Source of the DNA: Halobacterium noricense
GTDB taxonomy: Archaea > Halobacteriota > Halobacteria > Halobacteriales > Halobacteriaceae
Assembly: GCF_021233435.1 (NCBI RefSeq)
Contig: NZ_CP089468.1
Coordinates: forward strand, 124,001 to 188,000
Length of the DNA stretch: 64,000 nt
Direction: 5' to 3'
This document shows positions 50,369-59,672 of the stretch, one piece after another (position 1 is the stretch's first letter; the number at the start of each line of letters is the position of its first letter). The translations under genes and the position numbers were made by a program. The notes beneath the pieces are model-generated. The model had not been told where the DNA came from, searched no databases, and was given only the letters and a program-made list of their open reading frames with translations.

Positions 50369-50886
50369 CCGCCGAAGCGGAGGTGTACGTCTGGACCAAG
50401 CGCCTGTTCCGCGCGCGGGACTGGACCATCCTCGCCAGCGACCCGCCACGCGGGACCGACGTGCCACGCCTCGAAATCAAGGAACCCGGCGGCACGCAGA
50501 GCCGCACGAAGAACAAGAACGCCATCATCAACGACCTCGTCTACTGCAAGGACGGCACGCTTGCGCTCGTCGAGTGCAAGGACAGCGCCACCAAGACGTC
50601 GATGGACGTCGAGAAACTCGACCGGCTCCGCGAGGAGCGCGCGTGGCGCGACTCCCTCGTCACGGCGATGTCGGAACGCTCCCTGTTCGCCCGCGACGGC
50701 GCACCGAGTCCGAGCGCGGTCCGAAGCGGGGCGGCGTTGGTCCCCGTGCTCGCGTACCCCGGCGGCCCACAGCCAGGACTCTCCGAGTTCGTCCAATTGA
50801 CCTTCGACCAGGGCGACGAAACCGTCACGGTCGGAAGCGACCTTCCCGAGCGCGCCAGCGAACTGTTCGGCGCGCTCTCGGTCTGA
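50365..50886 (+). CDS. Small PD-(D/E)XK nuclease-like protein
   Basis: 173 aa from ATG 50365 overlapping the previous stop (ATGA). The core KNAIINDLVYCKDGTLALVECKDS contains D57, then E70-C-K72, a canonical D...ExK spacing, followed by a helix DVEKLDRLREER. The C-terminal third has a further beta strand and helix. No known restriction family was recognised. As the last gene of the operon it may form a complex with the 327-aa protein. Confidence 0.75.
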   Translation: MTAEAEVYVWTKRLFRARDWTILASDPPRGTDVPRLEIKEPGGTQSRTKNKNAIINDLVYCKDGTLALVECKDSATKTSMDVEKLDRLREERAWRDSLVTAMSERSLFARDGAPSPSAVRSGAALVPVLAYPGGPQPGLSEFVQLTFDQGDETVTVGSDLPERASELFGALSV

Positions 50887-51311
50887 ATCGCACGCGGCCA
50901 CTGGCGTCCGACCTCCGATTTCGACGCGAAGCGACAGACGCGTCGCTTCGCGGTCGAGTTCACAGACGGAGACTCGCTGGGGTTCTCGCGAGCGCCGAAA
51001 GAACGAATTCTTTCGAGCCCGCGTTCGCTTCGCTCACGCGGACGAAGCGAGCGAGAAGTCAGGGAGGAAACGAGACGAACGGAGTGAGTCGAGTGGACTC
51101 GCTGGAACTGAGCGAAACCAACAGTTTCTCGAAGGTCGGCAGACTCGCGTCGCGAATCTGCCAGGATTTGAACCCAGAGCCAGACGTTCCTGCTCGCTGG
51201 CGCTGCGCGGGCTGCGACTGGCAGGGCTTCAAATCCCAGCTTCGTCAACATTCACGCAGTGCCACCGACGAGCGACATAGACGTCGCTCGTCGATGGCGT
51301 ATTGAGAGAAG
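50887..51311. other. Gene-free stretch with tRNA-Ala 3'-end repeats
   Basis: 425 bases between the nuclease operon and tRNA-Ala. The tRNA 3' sequence recurs: AGTGGACTCGCTGG at 51092-51105 is identical to 51310-51323 (the tRNA end), and GACTCGCTGGG at 50971-50981 is a shorter copy. A T-arm-like word GGATTTGAACCCAG also lies at 51163-51176. Also present is a short open stretch encoding RCAGCDWQGFKSQLRQHS, perhaps a broken zinc finger. Low-GC inverted repeats are lacking. The repeats look like attachment-site relics. Confidence 0.6.
51092..51105. repeat. attR-like copy of the tRNA-Ala 3' end
   Basis: Fourteen bases identical to 51310-51323, covering the acceptor 3' strand and part of the T-arm, 218 bases away from the tRNA. 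This is the usual place and length for an integrase attachment repeat. Confidence 0.5.
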
Positions 51312-51383
51312 TGGACTCGCTGGGATTTGAACCCAGGGCCTCTTCCTTGCGAAGGAAGCGATCTACCACTGATCTACGAGCCC
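51312..51383 (-). tRNA. tRNA-Ala (CGC)
   Basis: A 72-base cloverleaf on the minus strand. Acceptor GGGCTCG pairs with CGAGTCC and contains the G3-U70 wobble that identifies alanine tRNA. The anticodon stem CTTCC/GGAAG encloses TTCGCAA, anticodon CGC at 51351-51349. The T-loop is GTTCAAATC; A73 ends it and no CCA is encoded. There is no intron. Confidence 0.95.
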
Positions 51384-51526
51384 GCACACGATTGAAGTCG
51401 ACCGACGTATTTCAGACTTCTGTTTCACGGCCCACCAGTGAACGACTCACGTACGTCGTAGTGGCGACACGGCTGGGGCTACGCGGTTCGAATAAAGCGA
51501 GGAAAGGCGCGTGTGACAGCCCGCGG

Positions 51527-51835
51527 TCAGTCTTCGAGAACGATCTCGATGCTGACTTCGTTGGGCACCTGAATCCGCATCAGCTGGCGGAGCGCGCGTT
51601 CGTCCGCATCGATGTCGATGAGACGCTTGTGGACGCGCATCTCCCAGTGCTCCCACGTGGCCGTCCCTTCGCCGTCGGGGGACTTCCGCGAGGGGACTTC
51701 GAGAGTCTTCGTCGGGAGCGGGACCGGCCCACTGAGCTTCACGCCGGTCTTGTCCGCGATTTCCCTGACGTCGTCGCAGATGTTGTCGAGGTCGTCGGGA
51801 TTGACGCCGGCGAGACGAACGCGTGCCTGCTGCAT
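51527..51835 (-). CDS. rpsJ: 30S ribosomal protein uS10
   Basis: 102 aa. [22 protein letters not shown] and [22 protein letters not shown] are the archaeal S10 blocks; the NusE-type loop and C-terminal [11 protein letters not shown] are intact. It lies three bases after the EF-1A stop and ends the tuf-rpsJ operon, followed by tRNA-Ala on the same strand after 143 bases. Confidence 0.97.
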   Translation of the reverse strand: MQQARVRLAGVNPDDLDNICDDVREIADKTGVKLSGPVPLPTKTLEVPSRKSPDGEGTATWEHWEMRVHKRLIDIDADERALRQLMRIQVPNEVSIEIVLED

Positions 51836-51838
51836 GGA

Positions 51839-53104
51839 TTAGGCTTCGTTGACGTCGAGGACTTTGCCGGCGGCGATGGTCTGACCCATGTCGCGGACGG
51901 CGAACGAGCCCAGCTCCGGAATCTCGGAGGACGGCTCGATGCTGAGGGGCTTCTGCGGGCGCACGGTGACGACCGCAGCGTCGCCCGACTGGATGAAGTC
52001 CGGGTTCTCCTCCTGGGTCTCGCCCGAGGAGGGGTCCATCTTCTTGTCGATGGATTCGATGGTACACGCGACCTGCGCCGTGTGGGCGTGGAAGACCGGC
52101 GTGTAACCCGCCGTGATGACGGACGGGTGCTGCATCACGACGACCTGCGCCGTGAACGTCTCGGCGACGCTCGGCGGGTCGTCGGCCGGACCACAGACGT
52201 CACCGCGACGGATGTCGTCCTTGCCGATGCCGCGGACGTTGAACCCGACGTTGTCACCGGGTTCAGCCTTGTCCACCTCCTCGTGGTGCATCTCGATGGT
52301 CTTGACCTCGCCACCGACGTCGGACGGCTGGAAGCTGACGTTGTCGCCCATGTTCATGACACCGGTCTCGATACGTCCGACGGGGACGGTACCGATGCCG
52401 GAGATGGTGTAGACGTCCTGAATGGGCAGACGGAGGTCGGTGTCCGTCGGCGGGGACGGCTCCGGGAGGTTGTTGAGGGCCTCCAGCAGGGTCGGGCCGT
52501 CGTACCAGGGCGTGTTCTCGGAGTGCTCGGCGACGTTGTCGCCCTCGAACGCCGAGGTCGCGATGAACGACGCGTCCTCGGTCGCGAAGCCGACCTGACC
52601 GAACAGGTCCTTGACGTCGGAGACGACCTGGTTGTACTTGGACTCGTCGTAGTCGACGATGTCCATCTTGTTGACAGCGACGATGAGTTCGTCGATGCCG
52701 AGCGTCCGCGAGAGGAACACGTGCTCGCGGGTCTGGGGCGCGACACCGTCGTCGGCGGCGACGACGAGGACGGCGTTGTCGGCCTGGGACGCACCCGTAA
52801 TCATGTTCTTCACGAAGTCGCGGTGGCCAGGACAGTCGACGATGGTGAACTCGTACTCGTCGGTACTGAACTCCTGGTGGGCGATGTCGATGGTGACCCC
52901 GCGCTCACGCTCCTCGGCGAGGTTGTCCATGACGTAGGCGAACTCGAAGCCGCCCTTGCCCTTCTCCTCGGCTTCTTCTTTGTGCTGTTCGATGACGTGC
53001 TCGGGAACGCTCCCCGTTTCGTAGAGGAGTCGCCCGACCATCGTGCTCTTGCCGTGGTCGACGTGGCCGATGACGGCCAGGTTCTGGTGTCGTTCGTCGC
53101 TCAT
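51839..53104 (-). CDS. tuf: Translation elongation factor EF-1A
   Basis: 421 aa. Brings aminoacyl-tRNA to the ribosome. G1 GHVDHGKST (13-21), G2 RGVTID, G3 DCPGH, G4 NKMD and G5 TSAF are all present, followed by the two beta-barrel domains ([30 protein letters not shown] in parts). The archaeal signature is clear. It is preceded by a 142-base gap after hom. Confidence 0.98.
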   Translation of the reverse strand: MSDERHQNLAVIGHVDHGKSTMVGRLLYETGSVPEHVIEQHKEEAEEKGKGGFEFAYVMDNLAEERERGVTIDIAHQEFSTDEYEFTIVDCPGHRDFVKNMITGASQADNAVLVVAADDGVAPQTREHVFLSRTLGIDELIVAVNKMDIVDYDESKYNQVVSDVKDLFGQVGFATEDASFIATSAFEGDNVAEHSENTPWYDGPTLLEALNNLPEPSPPTDTDLRLPIQDVYTISGIGTVPVGRIETGVMNMGDNVSFQPSDVGGEVKTIEMHHEEVDKAEPGDNVGFNVRGIGKDDIRRGDVCGPADDPPSVAETFTAQVVVMQHPSVITAGYTPVFHAHTAQVACTIESIDKKMDPSSGETQEENPDFIQSGDAAVVTVRPQKPLSIEPSSEIPELGSFAVRDMGQTIAAGKVLDVNEA

Positions 53105-53246
53105 TGTCTAGTATCGCGCGAAAGGCGCGCTCTGTGGGAATCATTCGTCAGTTCGCACTAAAACCATTTCGGTACGCGCTCAGTACGACCCCGCCGCACT
53201 CCGGGGGTTTGTGGGAACACGCCACACGAATCGGATGGCGCGTCGC

Positions 53247-54188
53247 TCACTCCAGCCGGTTCACGTCGCCCAGCACCGCGGTCGCCGTCTCGGGACCGCC
53301 GGCACCTCGCCCGGAGAGGTTCAGGCGGCCGGCGTGCTCGGTCTCCAGCTGGACGATGTTCATCGTCCCGGCCACCGCGAGCGTGTGGTTCTCGGGGACG
53401 AGCCGCGGGCCGACCCGGGCACCGTCCTCGGTCACTTCGCCGATGAGTCGGACCGTCCGGCCATCCTCGGCGGCGAGCTCCAGCGCGGACGGCGGGACGT
53501 CCGTGATGCCCTTGACGTCGACGTCGGCCAGTGAGTAGCCGCCGCCGTGGATGACGTTCGCGAGAATCGCGCACTTCAGCGCCGCGTCCGTTCCCTCCAC
53601 GTCGAAGGCCGGGTCGGCTTCCGCGACGCCGAGGTCCTGGGCTTCTGCGAGCACGTGTTCGTAGTCGAGGCCGTCGGTCGCCATCCGCGTCAGGATGAAG
53701 TTCGCCGTGCCGTTGAGTACGCCGCGCGCGGCAGTCACGCGTTCGGCACCGATGCCGTCGATGGTCGACAGCGCGGGGATTGCGCCCGCGACGGTCGCCT
53801 CGAATCGAATCGACCCCGCGCTGTCCGCTTCCAGCGCGCGGAGGTCGTCGTAGCGCTCGGCGACCGGGCCCTTGTTTGCGAGGACGACGTGGCGGTCGGT
53901 TTCCAGCGCCGCGCGTACGTGCTCGAAGCCCGGGTGGGCGTCGCCGAGCGTCGTCGGCGTCGCCTCCACGAGCGCGTCGTACGTCGCGCCGAGCGCGTCC
54001 GCGGGGTCGCCTTCGCCGACTCTGCCGACGCGCTCCTTGTGGTCGAGTGCGGCGTCGGCGTCGATGCCGTCGGGGTCGACGACGGCGCTCGTCGAGTCCG
54101 CGAACGCCGACACCGTGTGGCCGTATTCGTCGGCGAGGTCGACGACGGCGCGGCCGACGTCGCCGGCGCCCATCACTGCCAGTTTCAT
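53247..54188 (-). CDS. hom: Homoserine dehydrogenase
   Basis: 313 aa from ATG 54188. NAD(P)-binding GAGDVG at residues 7-12, then the catalytic region ATVAGAIPALSTIDG, RGVLNGTANFILTRM and AEADPAFDVEGTDAALKCAIL, the diagnostic homoserine-binding blocks including the catalytic Lys. It makes homoserine for Met, Thr and Ile. It lacks its own ACT domain; the ACT-domain gene directly upstream overlaps its start by four bases and may supply feedback control. Confidence 0.95.
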   Translation of the reverse strand: MKLAVMGAGDVGRAVVDLADEYGHTVSAFADSTSAVVDPDGIDADAALDHKERVGRVGEGDPADALGATYDALVEATPTTLGDAHPGFEHVRAALETDRHVVLANKGPVAERYDDLRALEADSAGSIRFEATVAGAIPALSTIDGIGAERVTAARGVLNGTANFILTRMATDGLDYEHVLAEAQDLGVAEADPAFDVEGTDAALKCAILANVIHGGGYSLADVDVKGITDVPPSALELAAEDGRTVRLIGEVTEDGARVGPRLVPENHTLAVAGTMNIVQLETEHAGRLNLSGRGAGGPETATAVLGDVNRLE

Positions 54189-54706
54189 AGTTCCCCCACG
54201 AGCGGCTCGACGATAGCGAGGTCCTTCTGTGCGGCCACGTCCCGGACCTGTTCGAGCGCGCGCTCCGTGCTCCCGGATTCGATGGCCAGCCGGACGCGAG
54301 CGCTGGAGACGCCCTTCGTCCCCTTCTCGGTGGTCAGCGAGAAGTCCGCGACCGTCGCACTCCCACAGCCCTCCAGTTCCGCGAGCGTATCGGAGAGGTC
54401 GGTGTCGACGAGGTCGCCGACCAGCAGGACGCTGAGCGCTTCGCCGTACCGCTCGGAGTCCGCCTGGATGATGGTGACGCCGGCATCCCGGAGCGCGTCG
54501 ACGACGTGCTCGAAGCGCTCGGGCGAACACTCCAGGTCGACCTCTACGGGGATGTGGCCGCGCGGCGTCAGCGACCCGCGCTCGTGGAAGATAGAGAGGA
54601 GGTTGCCGCCGTTGTCCGCGATGGGGGAGAGCGCGCGCAGCAGCTCGCCGGGCTCGTCGACGAGCTCTAGACGGAGCGTGTGCGCGCGGTCGTCGGCCTC
54701 ACTCAT
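54185..54706 (-). CDS. ACT domain regulatory protein
   Basis: 173 aa from ATG 54706. Residues 9-80 form an ACT domain (TLRLELVDEPGELLRALSPIADNGGN start and HIPVEVDLE), and a second ACT-like half follows (VRLAIESGSTERALEQVRDVAA). Overlap of stop and start (ATGA) with hom makes a two-gene operon; it probably binds threonine or another product to adjust homoserine dehydrogenase. A frame open upstream to 54913 and a TATA-like CTTATAG at 54836-54842 leave a longer leader or an alternative GTG start at 54784 possible. Confidence 0.85.
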   Translation of the reverse strand: MSEADDRAHTLRLELVDEPGELLRALSPIADNGGNLLSIFHERGSLTPRGHIPVEVDLECSPERFEHVVDALRDAGVTIIQADSERYGEALSVLLVGDLVDTDLSDTLAELEGCGSATVADFSLTTEKGTKGVSSARVRLAIESGSTERALEQVRDVAAQKDLAIVEPLVGEL

Positions 54707-55055
54707 CGTCTCCCCCCGCTGGCGACGCCCCGGCTGTTGTTGTCGGCTGCGAGCGCGAGTGCCGTCGCTCCGTGCCGATACCACGCCGGGCGCGTCTGCC
54801 TGCGTGCATACACTCTTACTGGGGGACGTTCGCGCTATAAGCCTTCGGCCCGCACAAATCCTACCGATTGCCGGATGGTACCGTACTGGTAGGCACTGAC
54901 GAGAAGACAGCATACGCGCGGCGGAGCCGCGGGTTTCACTGCGCGAACGAAGTGAGCGCAGGGAGTTTTTAGCGTAGATTTTTGCGAGGTGGATTCCCGC
55001 AGGGAGCGCCGTTAGGCGCTCCCGAGGAAACCCGCCGAAGTAAAAAGGTCCGACT
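54707..55055. other. Intergenic region with ACT-hom promoter and a palindromic element
   Basis: 349 bases without a gene. The right part is the family B element (listed separately). Left of it, CGCGGCGGAGCCGCG at 54916-54930 and CTGCGCGAACGAAGTGAGCGCAG at 54938-54960 are further inverted repeats. The TATA-like CTTATAG (minus strand, 54836-54842) would start a leader of about 100 bases before the ACT gene. Confidence 0.5.
54965..55049. repeat. Family B terminator-like palindromic element, copy 2
   Basis: Frame GTTTTTAGCGTAGATTTTTG ... CGAAGTAAAAAGGT as at 29621-29682, with a different 9-bp hairpin inside (GGGAGCGCC-gtta-GGCGCTCCC, 55002-55023). It ends six bases before the fusA stop. On the minus strand it offers CCTTTTTAC right after the stop codon, so it could end fusA transcription. 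Confidence 0.65.
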
Positions 55056-57245
55056 TTAGAAGTAGCCGATCTGCTCGGGCAGTTCGGTCTTCATGCCCTT
55101 GCGCTCTCGAATCTGCTTGATGATTTCGGGCTGGAGGTTGTCGGCCATGACGCGGAAGCCGGCGTTCTCGGTGTTCCAGGACGCGCGGCCTTCGGTGGCC
55201 GAGCGGATGTCGCTGGAGAAGCCGATCATCTCCTCGACGGGCGCGATGCCCTCGACGACCATCATGCCGCCTTCCTGGTACATGTCGTCGACGCGGCCAC
55301 GGCGACCCTGAATCTCGCCGGACGCGGCGCCCATGTGCTCGGAGGGGACGTCGATGCGGACGTCCTGAATCGGCTCGAGCAGGCGAATCTCGGCGTCCAT
55401 GAGGCCGCGGTGGACGGCGTCGCGGACGGCGGGGATGACCTGTGCGGGGCCGCGGTGGATGGCGTCCTCGTGGAGGCGGGCGTCGTGGAGGCGGATGAGT
55501 GCGCCTTCGACGGGCTCGGCGGCGAGCGGACCGTCGTCGAGGGCTTCTTCGAGGCCTTCGACGACGAGTTCCATCGTCTCGTTGAGGTGCTGGATACCCT
55601 TCGTGTCGTCGATGAAGACGTTCTTCCCGATGATGTTCTCGACGTTCTGGGAGGTATCCTTGTCCATGCCGGCATCCTGGAGCGCTTCGCGGCGCTCCTG
55701 TTCGGGCATGTCCATCGTGACGTTGCCGAGGCGGAGCTGCTCGAGGGCGTCGTCGTCGAGCTGATCGATGGTGATGTAGAACTTGTTGTGGCGGTTCGGG
55801 GAGACGCCCTCGACCTCGCGGGAGTCGCCGGTCGGGGACTCGCGGAAGACGACGATGGGCTCCCCGGTGTTGACGGGGATGCCCTGGTTGCGCTCGATGC
55901 GCTGGGTGATGACTTCGAGGTGGAGTTCACCCTGCCCGGAGATGAGGTGTTCGCCGGTGTCCTCGTTGATCTCGATCTGGATGGTCGGGTCCTCCTTGGC
56001 GACCTGCTGGAGCGTCTCGATGAGCTTCGGCAGGTCGTCCATGTTCTGCGCCTCGACGGACTTCGTGATGACCGGCTCCGAGATGTGCTCGATGGACTCG
56101 AACGGCGTCATCTCGATGCTGGACACCGTCGACCCCGCGATGGCGTCCTTGAGACCGGTGACGGCGGCGATGTTCCCTGCGGGGACTTCGTCGACTTCCT
56201 CGCGCTCGCCGCCCATGTAGATGCCGACGCTCTGGATGCGGTTCTTGCCCGCGGTCCCGGAGACGTACAGCTCCTGGCCCTTCTCCAGCGTGCCGGAGAA
56301 GACGCGACCCGCGGCGATTTCGCCGGCGTGCGGGTCGATACCGATGTCGGTGACCATCAGGACGACTTCGCCGTCCTCGTTGACCATCCGCATCGTGTCC
56401 GCGATTTCGGATTCGGGGTCGCCCCGCCAGATGCGCGGGATGCGGTGGGGCTGGGCGTCGATGGGGTCCGGGAAGTGCTTACAGACCATGTCGAGGACGA
56501 CGTCCGACAGCGGCGTGCGCTCGTGGAGCTCCTGGCGCTTGTCGGCGCGTTCGAGGTCCATGATGTCGCCGAAGTCCATGCCCGTGCGCTGCATCGACGG
56601 CATCGAGACGCCCCACTTGTAGAGCGCGGAGCCGAAGCCGACGGTGCCGCCTTCGACGGAGACCGTCCAGTCCTCAGTGATGTCGTCCATCTCCTCGGTC
56701 ATTCCGCGGATGAGCTCGTTGACCTCACGGATGACGCTCAGGAGCCGCTCCTGCATCTCCTCGGGCCCCTCCTGGAGCTCGGAGATGAGGCGGTCGACCT
56801 TGTTGATGAACAGCGTCGGCTTGACGCCCTCGCGGAGCGCCTGCCGGAGCACCGTCTCCGTCTGGGGCATCGCGCCCTCGACGGCGTCCACGACGACGAG
56901 CGCGCCGTCGACGGCGCGCATCGCCCGCGTCACGTCGCCGCCGAAGTCGACGTGGCCGGGGGTGTCGATGAGGTTGATGAGGTGGTCTTCGCCCTCGTAC
57001 TCGTGGGTCATGGAGACGTTCGCGGCGTCGATGGTGATGCCGCGTTCCTGTTCGTCCTCCTCGGTGTCCATCGCGAGCTGCTCGCCGGCGGTGTCCTCGG
57101 AAATCATGCCGGCGCCGGCCAGCAGGTTGTCGGTCAGCGTGGTTTTACCGTGGTCGACGTGCGCGGCGATGGCGATGTTCCGGATCTGCTCCGGCTCGTC
57201 CATCAGCCGTTCGCACTTCTCGACAATCTTCTTGCGTCGGCCCAT
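55056..57245 (-). CDS. fusA: Translation elongation factor EF-2
   Basis: 729 aa. Catalyses ribosomal translocation. G1 AHVDHGKTT (28-36), G3 DTPGH, G4 NKVD. The diphthamide histidine is H597 in [10 protein letters not shown], in the tip loop of domain IV. The length and C-terminal GYF fit archaeal EF-2. It is separated from rpsG in this genome by a PQQ-type dehydrogenase gene and the convergent DUF5781 gene, so the usual str operon is broken. Confidence 0.98.
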   Translation of the reverse strand: MGRRKKIVEKCERLMDEPEQIRNIAIAAHVDHGKTTLTDNLLAGAGMISEDTAGEQLAMDTEEDEQERGITIDAANVSMTHEYEGEDHLINLIDTPGHVDFGGDVTRAMRAVDGALVVVDAVEGAMPQTETVLRQALREGVKPTLFINKVDRLISELQEGPEEMQERLLSVIREVNELIRGMTEEMDDITEDWTVSVEGGTVGFGSALYKWGVSMPSMQRTGMDFGDIMDLERADKRQELHERTPLSDVVLDMVCKHFPDPIDAQPHRIPRIWRGDPESEIADTMRMVNEDGEVVLMVTDIGIDPHAGEIAAGRVFSGTLEKGQELYVSGTAGKNRIQSVGIYMGGEREEVDEVPAGNIAAVTGLKDAIAGSTVSSIEMTPFESIEHISEPVITKSVEAQNMDDLPKLIETLQQVAKEDPTIQIEINEDTGEHLISGQGELHLEVITQRIERNQGIPVNTGEPIVVFRESPTGDSREVEGVSPNRHNKFYITIDQLDDDALEQLRLGNVTMDMPEQERREALQDAGMDKDTSQNVENIIGKNVFIDDTKGIQHLNETMELVVEGLEEALDDGPLAAEPVEGALIRLHDARLHEDAIHRGPAQVIPAVRDAVHRGLMDAEIRLLEPIQDVRIDVPSEHMGAASGEIQGRRGRVDDMYQEGGMMVVEGIAPVEEMIGFSSDIRSATEGRASWNTENAGFRVMADNLQPEIIKQIRERKGMKTELPEQIGYF

Positions 57246-57410
57246 TAGGGATTCATACTGCTAGCGGGTTCAAAAGGATAGTGTTTTGCCGGGAGTACGG
57301 CACGCCGAAACACGAGGCGTAGCCGCCGACTCGTCTGGTTCCTCCCGGCGACAGTGGTGGCTGCCGCGGGCGAAAGAGTCTTTGCCGCGAGCACCATGTG
57401 AATATATACC

Positions 57411-58175
57411 ATGCAGTTGCGCGTGACGGGTGGGGGCCCCGCCGCACCGTTTCTCGGCGCTCGCGACGTCTTCGAGACCGAACACGACCTCGAACAGCCG
57501 GTCGAGGTGCGCGTCCGTGAGAACCCCGACGAGCGAACGTGGGCCGGCCACTACGATGACCACCACGTCCTCAACATCTCCCAGCAGGCCGCCACGTCCG
57601 CGATGGCCCGCGAGCTCGCCCTCCACGAGTTCGCGCACATGCACCGCCACGAACACGACCATCCGAGCCACGTCCTCTCGATGGACGAAGTCCTCTTTCT
57701 CGCGTTGACGGGGCGCAGCGTCGAGCGCCGCGTGCTCACGCACTGCTACCAGATTGCCAACCACGTCAAGGACATCTACGCCGACGACATCACGCTCTCG
57801 GTCGGCCCGACGGACAAGCTCGTCGCGTTCCTCGAATCCGAGCTCGCGGCCGCCGTCGCCGACCAGCCGGTCGTCGGCCCGTCAGTCGGCCAGCGGCTCA
57901 CCGCGGGCGCGGACCCCTCGATGACCGCCGTCAACGCCGCGTTCGCGCTCGCACTCCTCGAACGCCACGACGCCGTCCCCGACGACCACCGCATCTACGA
58001 CCTCGCGCACGCCGCCGCCGAGGACGCCCCCGAAATCGACGTCGAGGCATTCCGGGCGCGCTTCGCCGAACTCGCCGACGACCCCGACGAGAGCGAGTGC
58101 CGCCGCGGCCTCGTCGACGCCATCCGCACGTACGTCGACGCACAGGAGACCACGACCGGCCCGGCCGCGGACTGA
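57411..58175 (+). CDS. DUF5781 family protein with HExxH motif
   Basis: 254 aa. H72-E-F-A-H76 in ARELALHEFAHMHRHEHDH suggests a zinc metalloprotease of the gluzincin or minigluzincin type; more His follow within ten residues. The remainder is helical. It fits the archaeal DUF5781 family; no substrate is known. An AT-rich AATATATACC lies just before the ATG, too close for a normal TATA box of a leaderless gene. Divergent from fusA. Confidence 0.82.
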   Translation: MQLRVTGGGPAAPFLGARDVFETEHDLEQPVEVRVRENPDERTWAGHYDDHHVLNISQQAATSAMARELALHEFAHMHRHEHDHPSHVLSMDEVLFLALTGRSVERRVLTHCYQIANHVKDIYADDITLSVGPTDKLVAFLESELAAAVADQPVVGPSVGQRLTAGADPSMTAVNAAFALALLERHDAVPDDHRIYDLAHAAAEDAPEIDVEAFRARFAELADDPDESECRRGLVDAIRTYVDAQETTTGPAAD

Positions 58176-58191
58176 CCGCGCCGCCGACTGC

Positions 58192-59556
58192 TCACGCGGG
58201 CGTGATGCGGACGAGGCGGTCGTCGACCTCCCGCGGGAACTGCTCGCCCTGCGCGCGGCCGTCGCGATTCGACGTCACCGCGTACAGCGTGCCGTCGGGC
58301 CCCTGCTCGACGTGCCGGATGCGTCCGAGTTCGTCCTCCAGCGCCGTGTGGTGGGCCGCGCTGTACTCTGGGTCCATCCAGTCCGCGTCGAAGCGCGTGC
58401 CGCCGTTCTCCGCGGACGCCGGTTCGCCGTCCGTCGGGTAGATGGTGACGAGGTTGATGCGCTGGGAGATGAGGCCGCCGATGACGAGGCGGTTCTGCCA
58501 CGACGGCACCGCGTCGCCCGTGTAGAACACCGACCCCGGCGGCGCCCACGTCTCGTTGCCCGTGTTGACGAGCGGCCGCGCGTAGTCGGTGCCACGGTAC
58601 GTCTCTGCCGTGCGAGCGCGCTCGCCCTCCACGTCCCAGCCGTAGTTCTCGCCGGCGCTGAGGACGTTCACCTCGTCGTGGGCGGCCGGCCCGTGCTCGT
58701 TCTCCACGGGCGTCGCGTCCGGCATGAACGTGAGGCCCTGCGGGTTCCGGTGGCCGTACGTGAACACGCGCGGGTCGCCGCCGAGGTCCGGGTTGTCCTC
58801 GGGCGCGCTCCCGTCGGGGTTCAGCCGTAGCACCTTCCCCACCAGCGACGACGGGTCCTGTGCGAGGGCGGGCTGGCCGGCGTCCCCCATCGTCACCCAG
58901 AGGTAGTTCTCCGGGCCGAACGTGATGCGCGAGCCGTTGTGGTAGGACTCGCCCGGAATCCCCTCGATGACCGTCGTCGCGTCCGACTCGTCGCTGCTCA
59001 CGTCGTAGTAGACGAGCTTGTTCAGCGTCTCCCCCGACTCCACGTACGTGTAGAACGCGTACACGAGCGGGACTTCTGGGTAGTTCGGGTGGATGGCGTT
59101 GCCCATCAACCCACCCTCGCCGCCTGCGGCCCACCAGCCGCCCTCGTCGTCGACGTCGATGGCACGCGCGTCCACGATGTCGTTCGGCGACGCCACGCTC
59201 TCGACGGTCCCGGACTCGTAGCGCAGCAGCCGGCCCGGCCGCTCGGTGATGAACAGGTCGCCGTTCGGCGCGAACGAGAGGTCCCACGGGATCTTCAGGC
59301 CCTCGACGACGGTCTCGGTCGTCACGTCGAGGTTCGGCGCGGCGGTGGGATGCGACCAGTCGGGGTCGTATTTGGCCCACTCCTGGACGTCGTGGGTCAC
59401 GCCGAGGTCGTAGGCCGGGTCGTCGACGGTCGTGACCGGCGGTGCTTCTGTGGAGGTCGTCGTGTCGCTGGGTTCGTCTGGCGACGTACAGCCGGCGAGC
59501 CCGGCGACACCGGCCAAGCCGAGGGAAGCGAGAAACGAACGGCGGTTGTATCGCAT
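58192..59556 (-). CDS. PQQ-dependent sugar dehydrogenase-type lipoprotein
   Basis: 454 aa. N-terminus MRYNRRSFLASLGLAGVAG is a Tat signal ending in lipobox LAGC (C22), so it is exported folded and lipid-anchored. The body is a six-bladed propeller of the soluble glucose dehydrogenase family: LKIPWDLSFAPNGDLFITERPGRL, DARAIDV, ENYLWVTMGDAG, GHRNPQGLTFMPD and ENYGWDVEG. It probably oxidises a sugar aldose outside the membrane; whether this organism makes PQQ cannot be told. Convergent with DUF5781. Confidence 0.9.
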   Translation of the reverse strand: MRYNRRSFLASLGLAGVAGLAGCTSPDEPSDTTTSTEAPPVTTVDDPAYDLGVTHDVQEWAKYDPDWSHPTAAPNLDVTTETVVEGLKIPWDLSFAPNGDLFITERPGRLLRYESGTVESVASPNDIVDARAIDVDDEGGWWAAGGEGGLMGNAIHPNYPEVPLVYAFYTYVESGETLNKLVYYDVSSDESDATTVIEGIPGESYHNGSRITFGPENYLWVTMGDAGQPALAQDPSSLVGKVLRLNPDGSAPEDNPDLGGDPRVFTYGHRNPQGLTFMPDATPVENEHGPAAHDEVNVLSAGENYGWDVEGERARTAETYRGTDYARPLVNTGNETWAPPGSVFYTGDAVPSWQNRLVIGGLISQRINLVTIYPTDGEPASAENGGTRFDADWMDPEYSAAHHTALEDELGRIRHVEQGPDGTLYAVTSNRDGRAQGEQFPREVDDRLVRITPA

Positions 59557-59672
59557 ACCCGGTGCTTGCGGAATCCAGAGTTAACTGCTTTCAGGTATCG
59601 CGTCCGCGTCGGCGAAACGCCGCCGCTCGAAACTGAAGAAAGAACCGCAGAACCGAACCGAGTGGAACCGCG

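Noticed and set aside
51100-51250. Possible second tRNA near tRNA-Ala
   Set aside because: Only T-arm-like words are present; no acceptor stem or anticodon arm can be paired.
50574-51305. 243-codon frame crossing the nuclease gene and the repeats
   Set aside because: Mostly a shadow of the 173-aa gene; the DLNPEP part is a translated tRNA fragment. Only a short possible zinc-finger remnant is worth noting.
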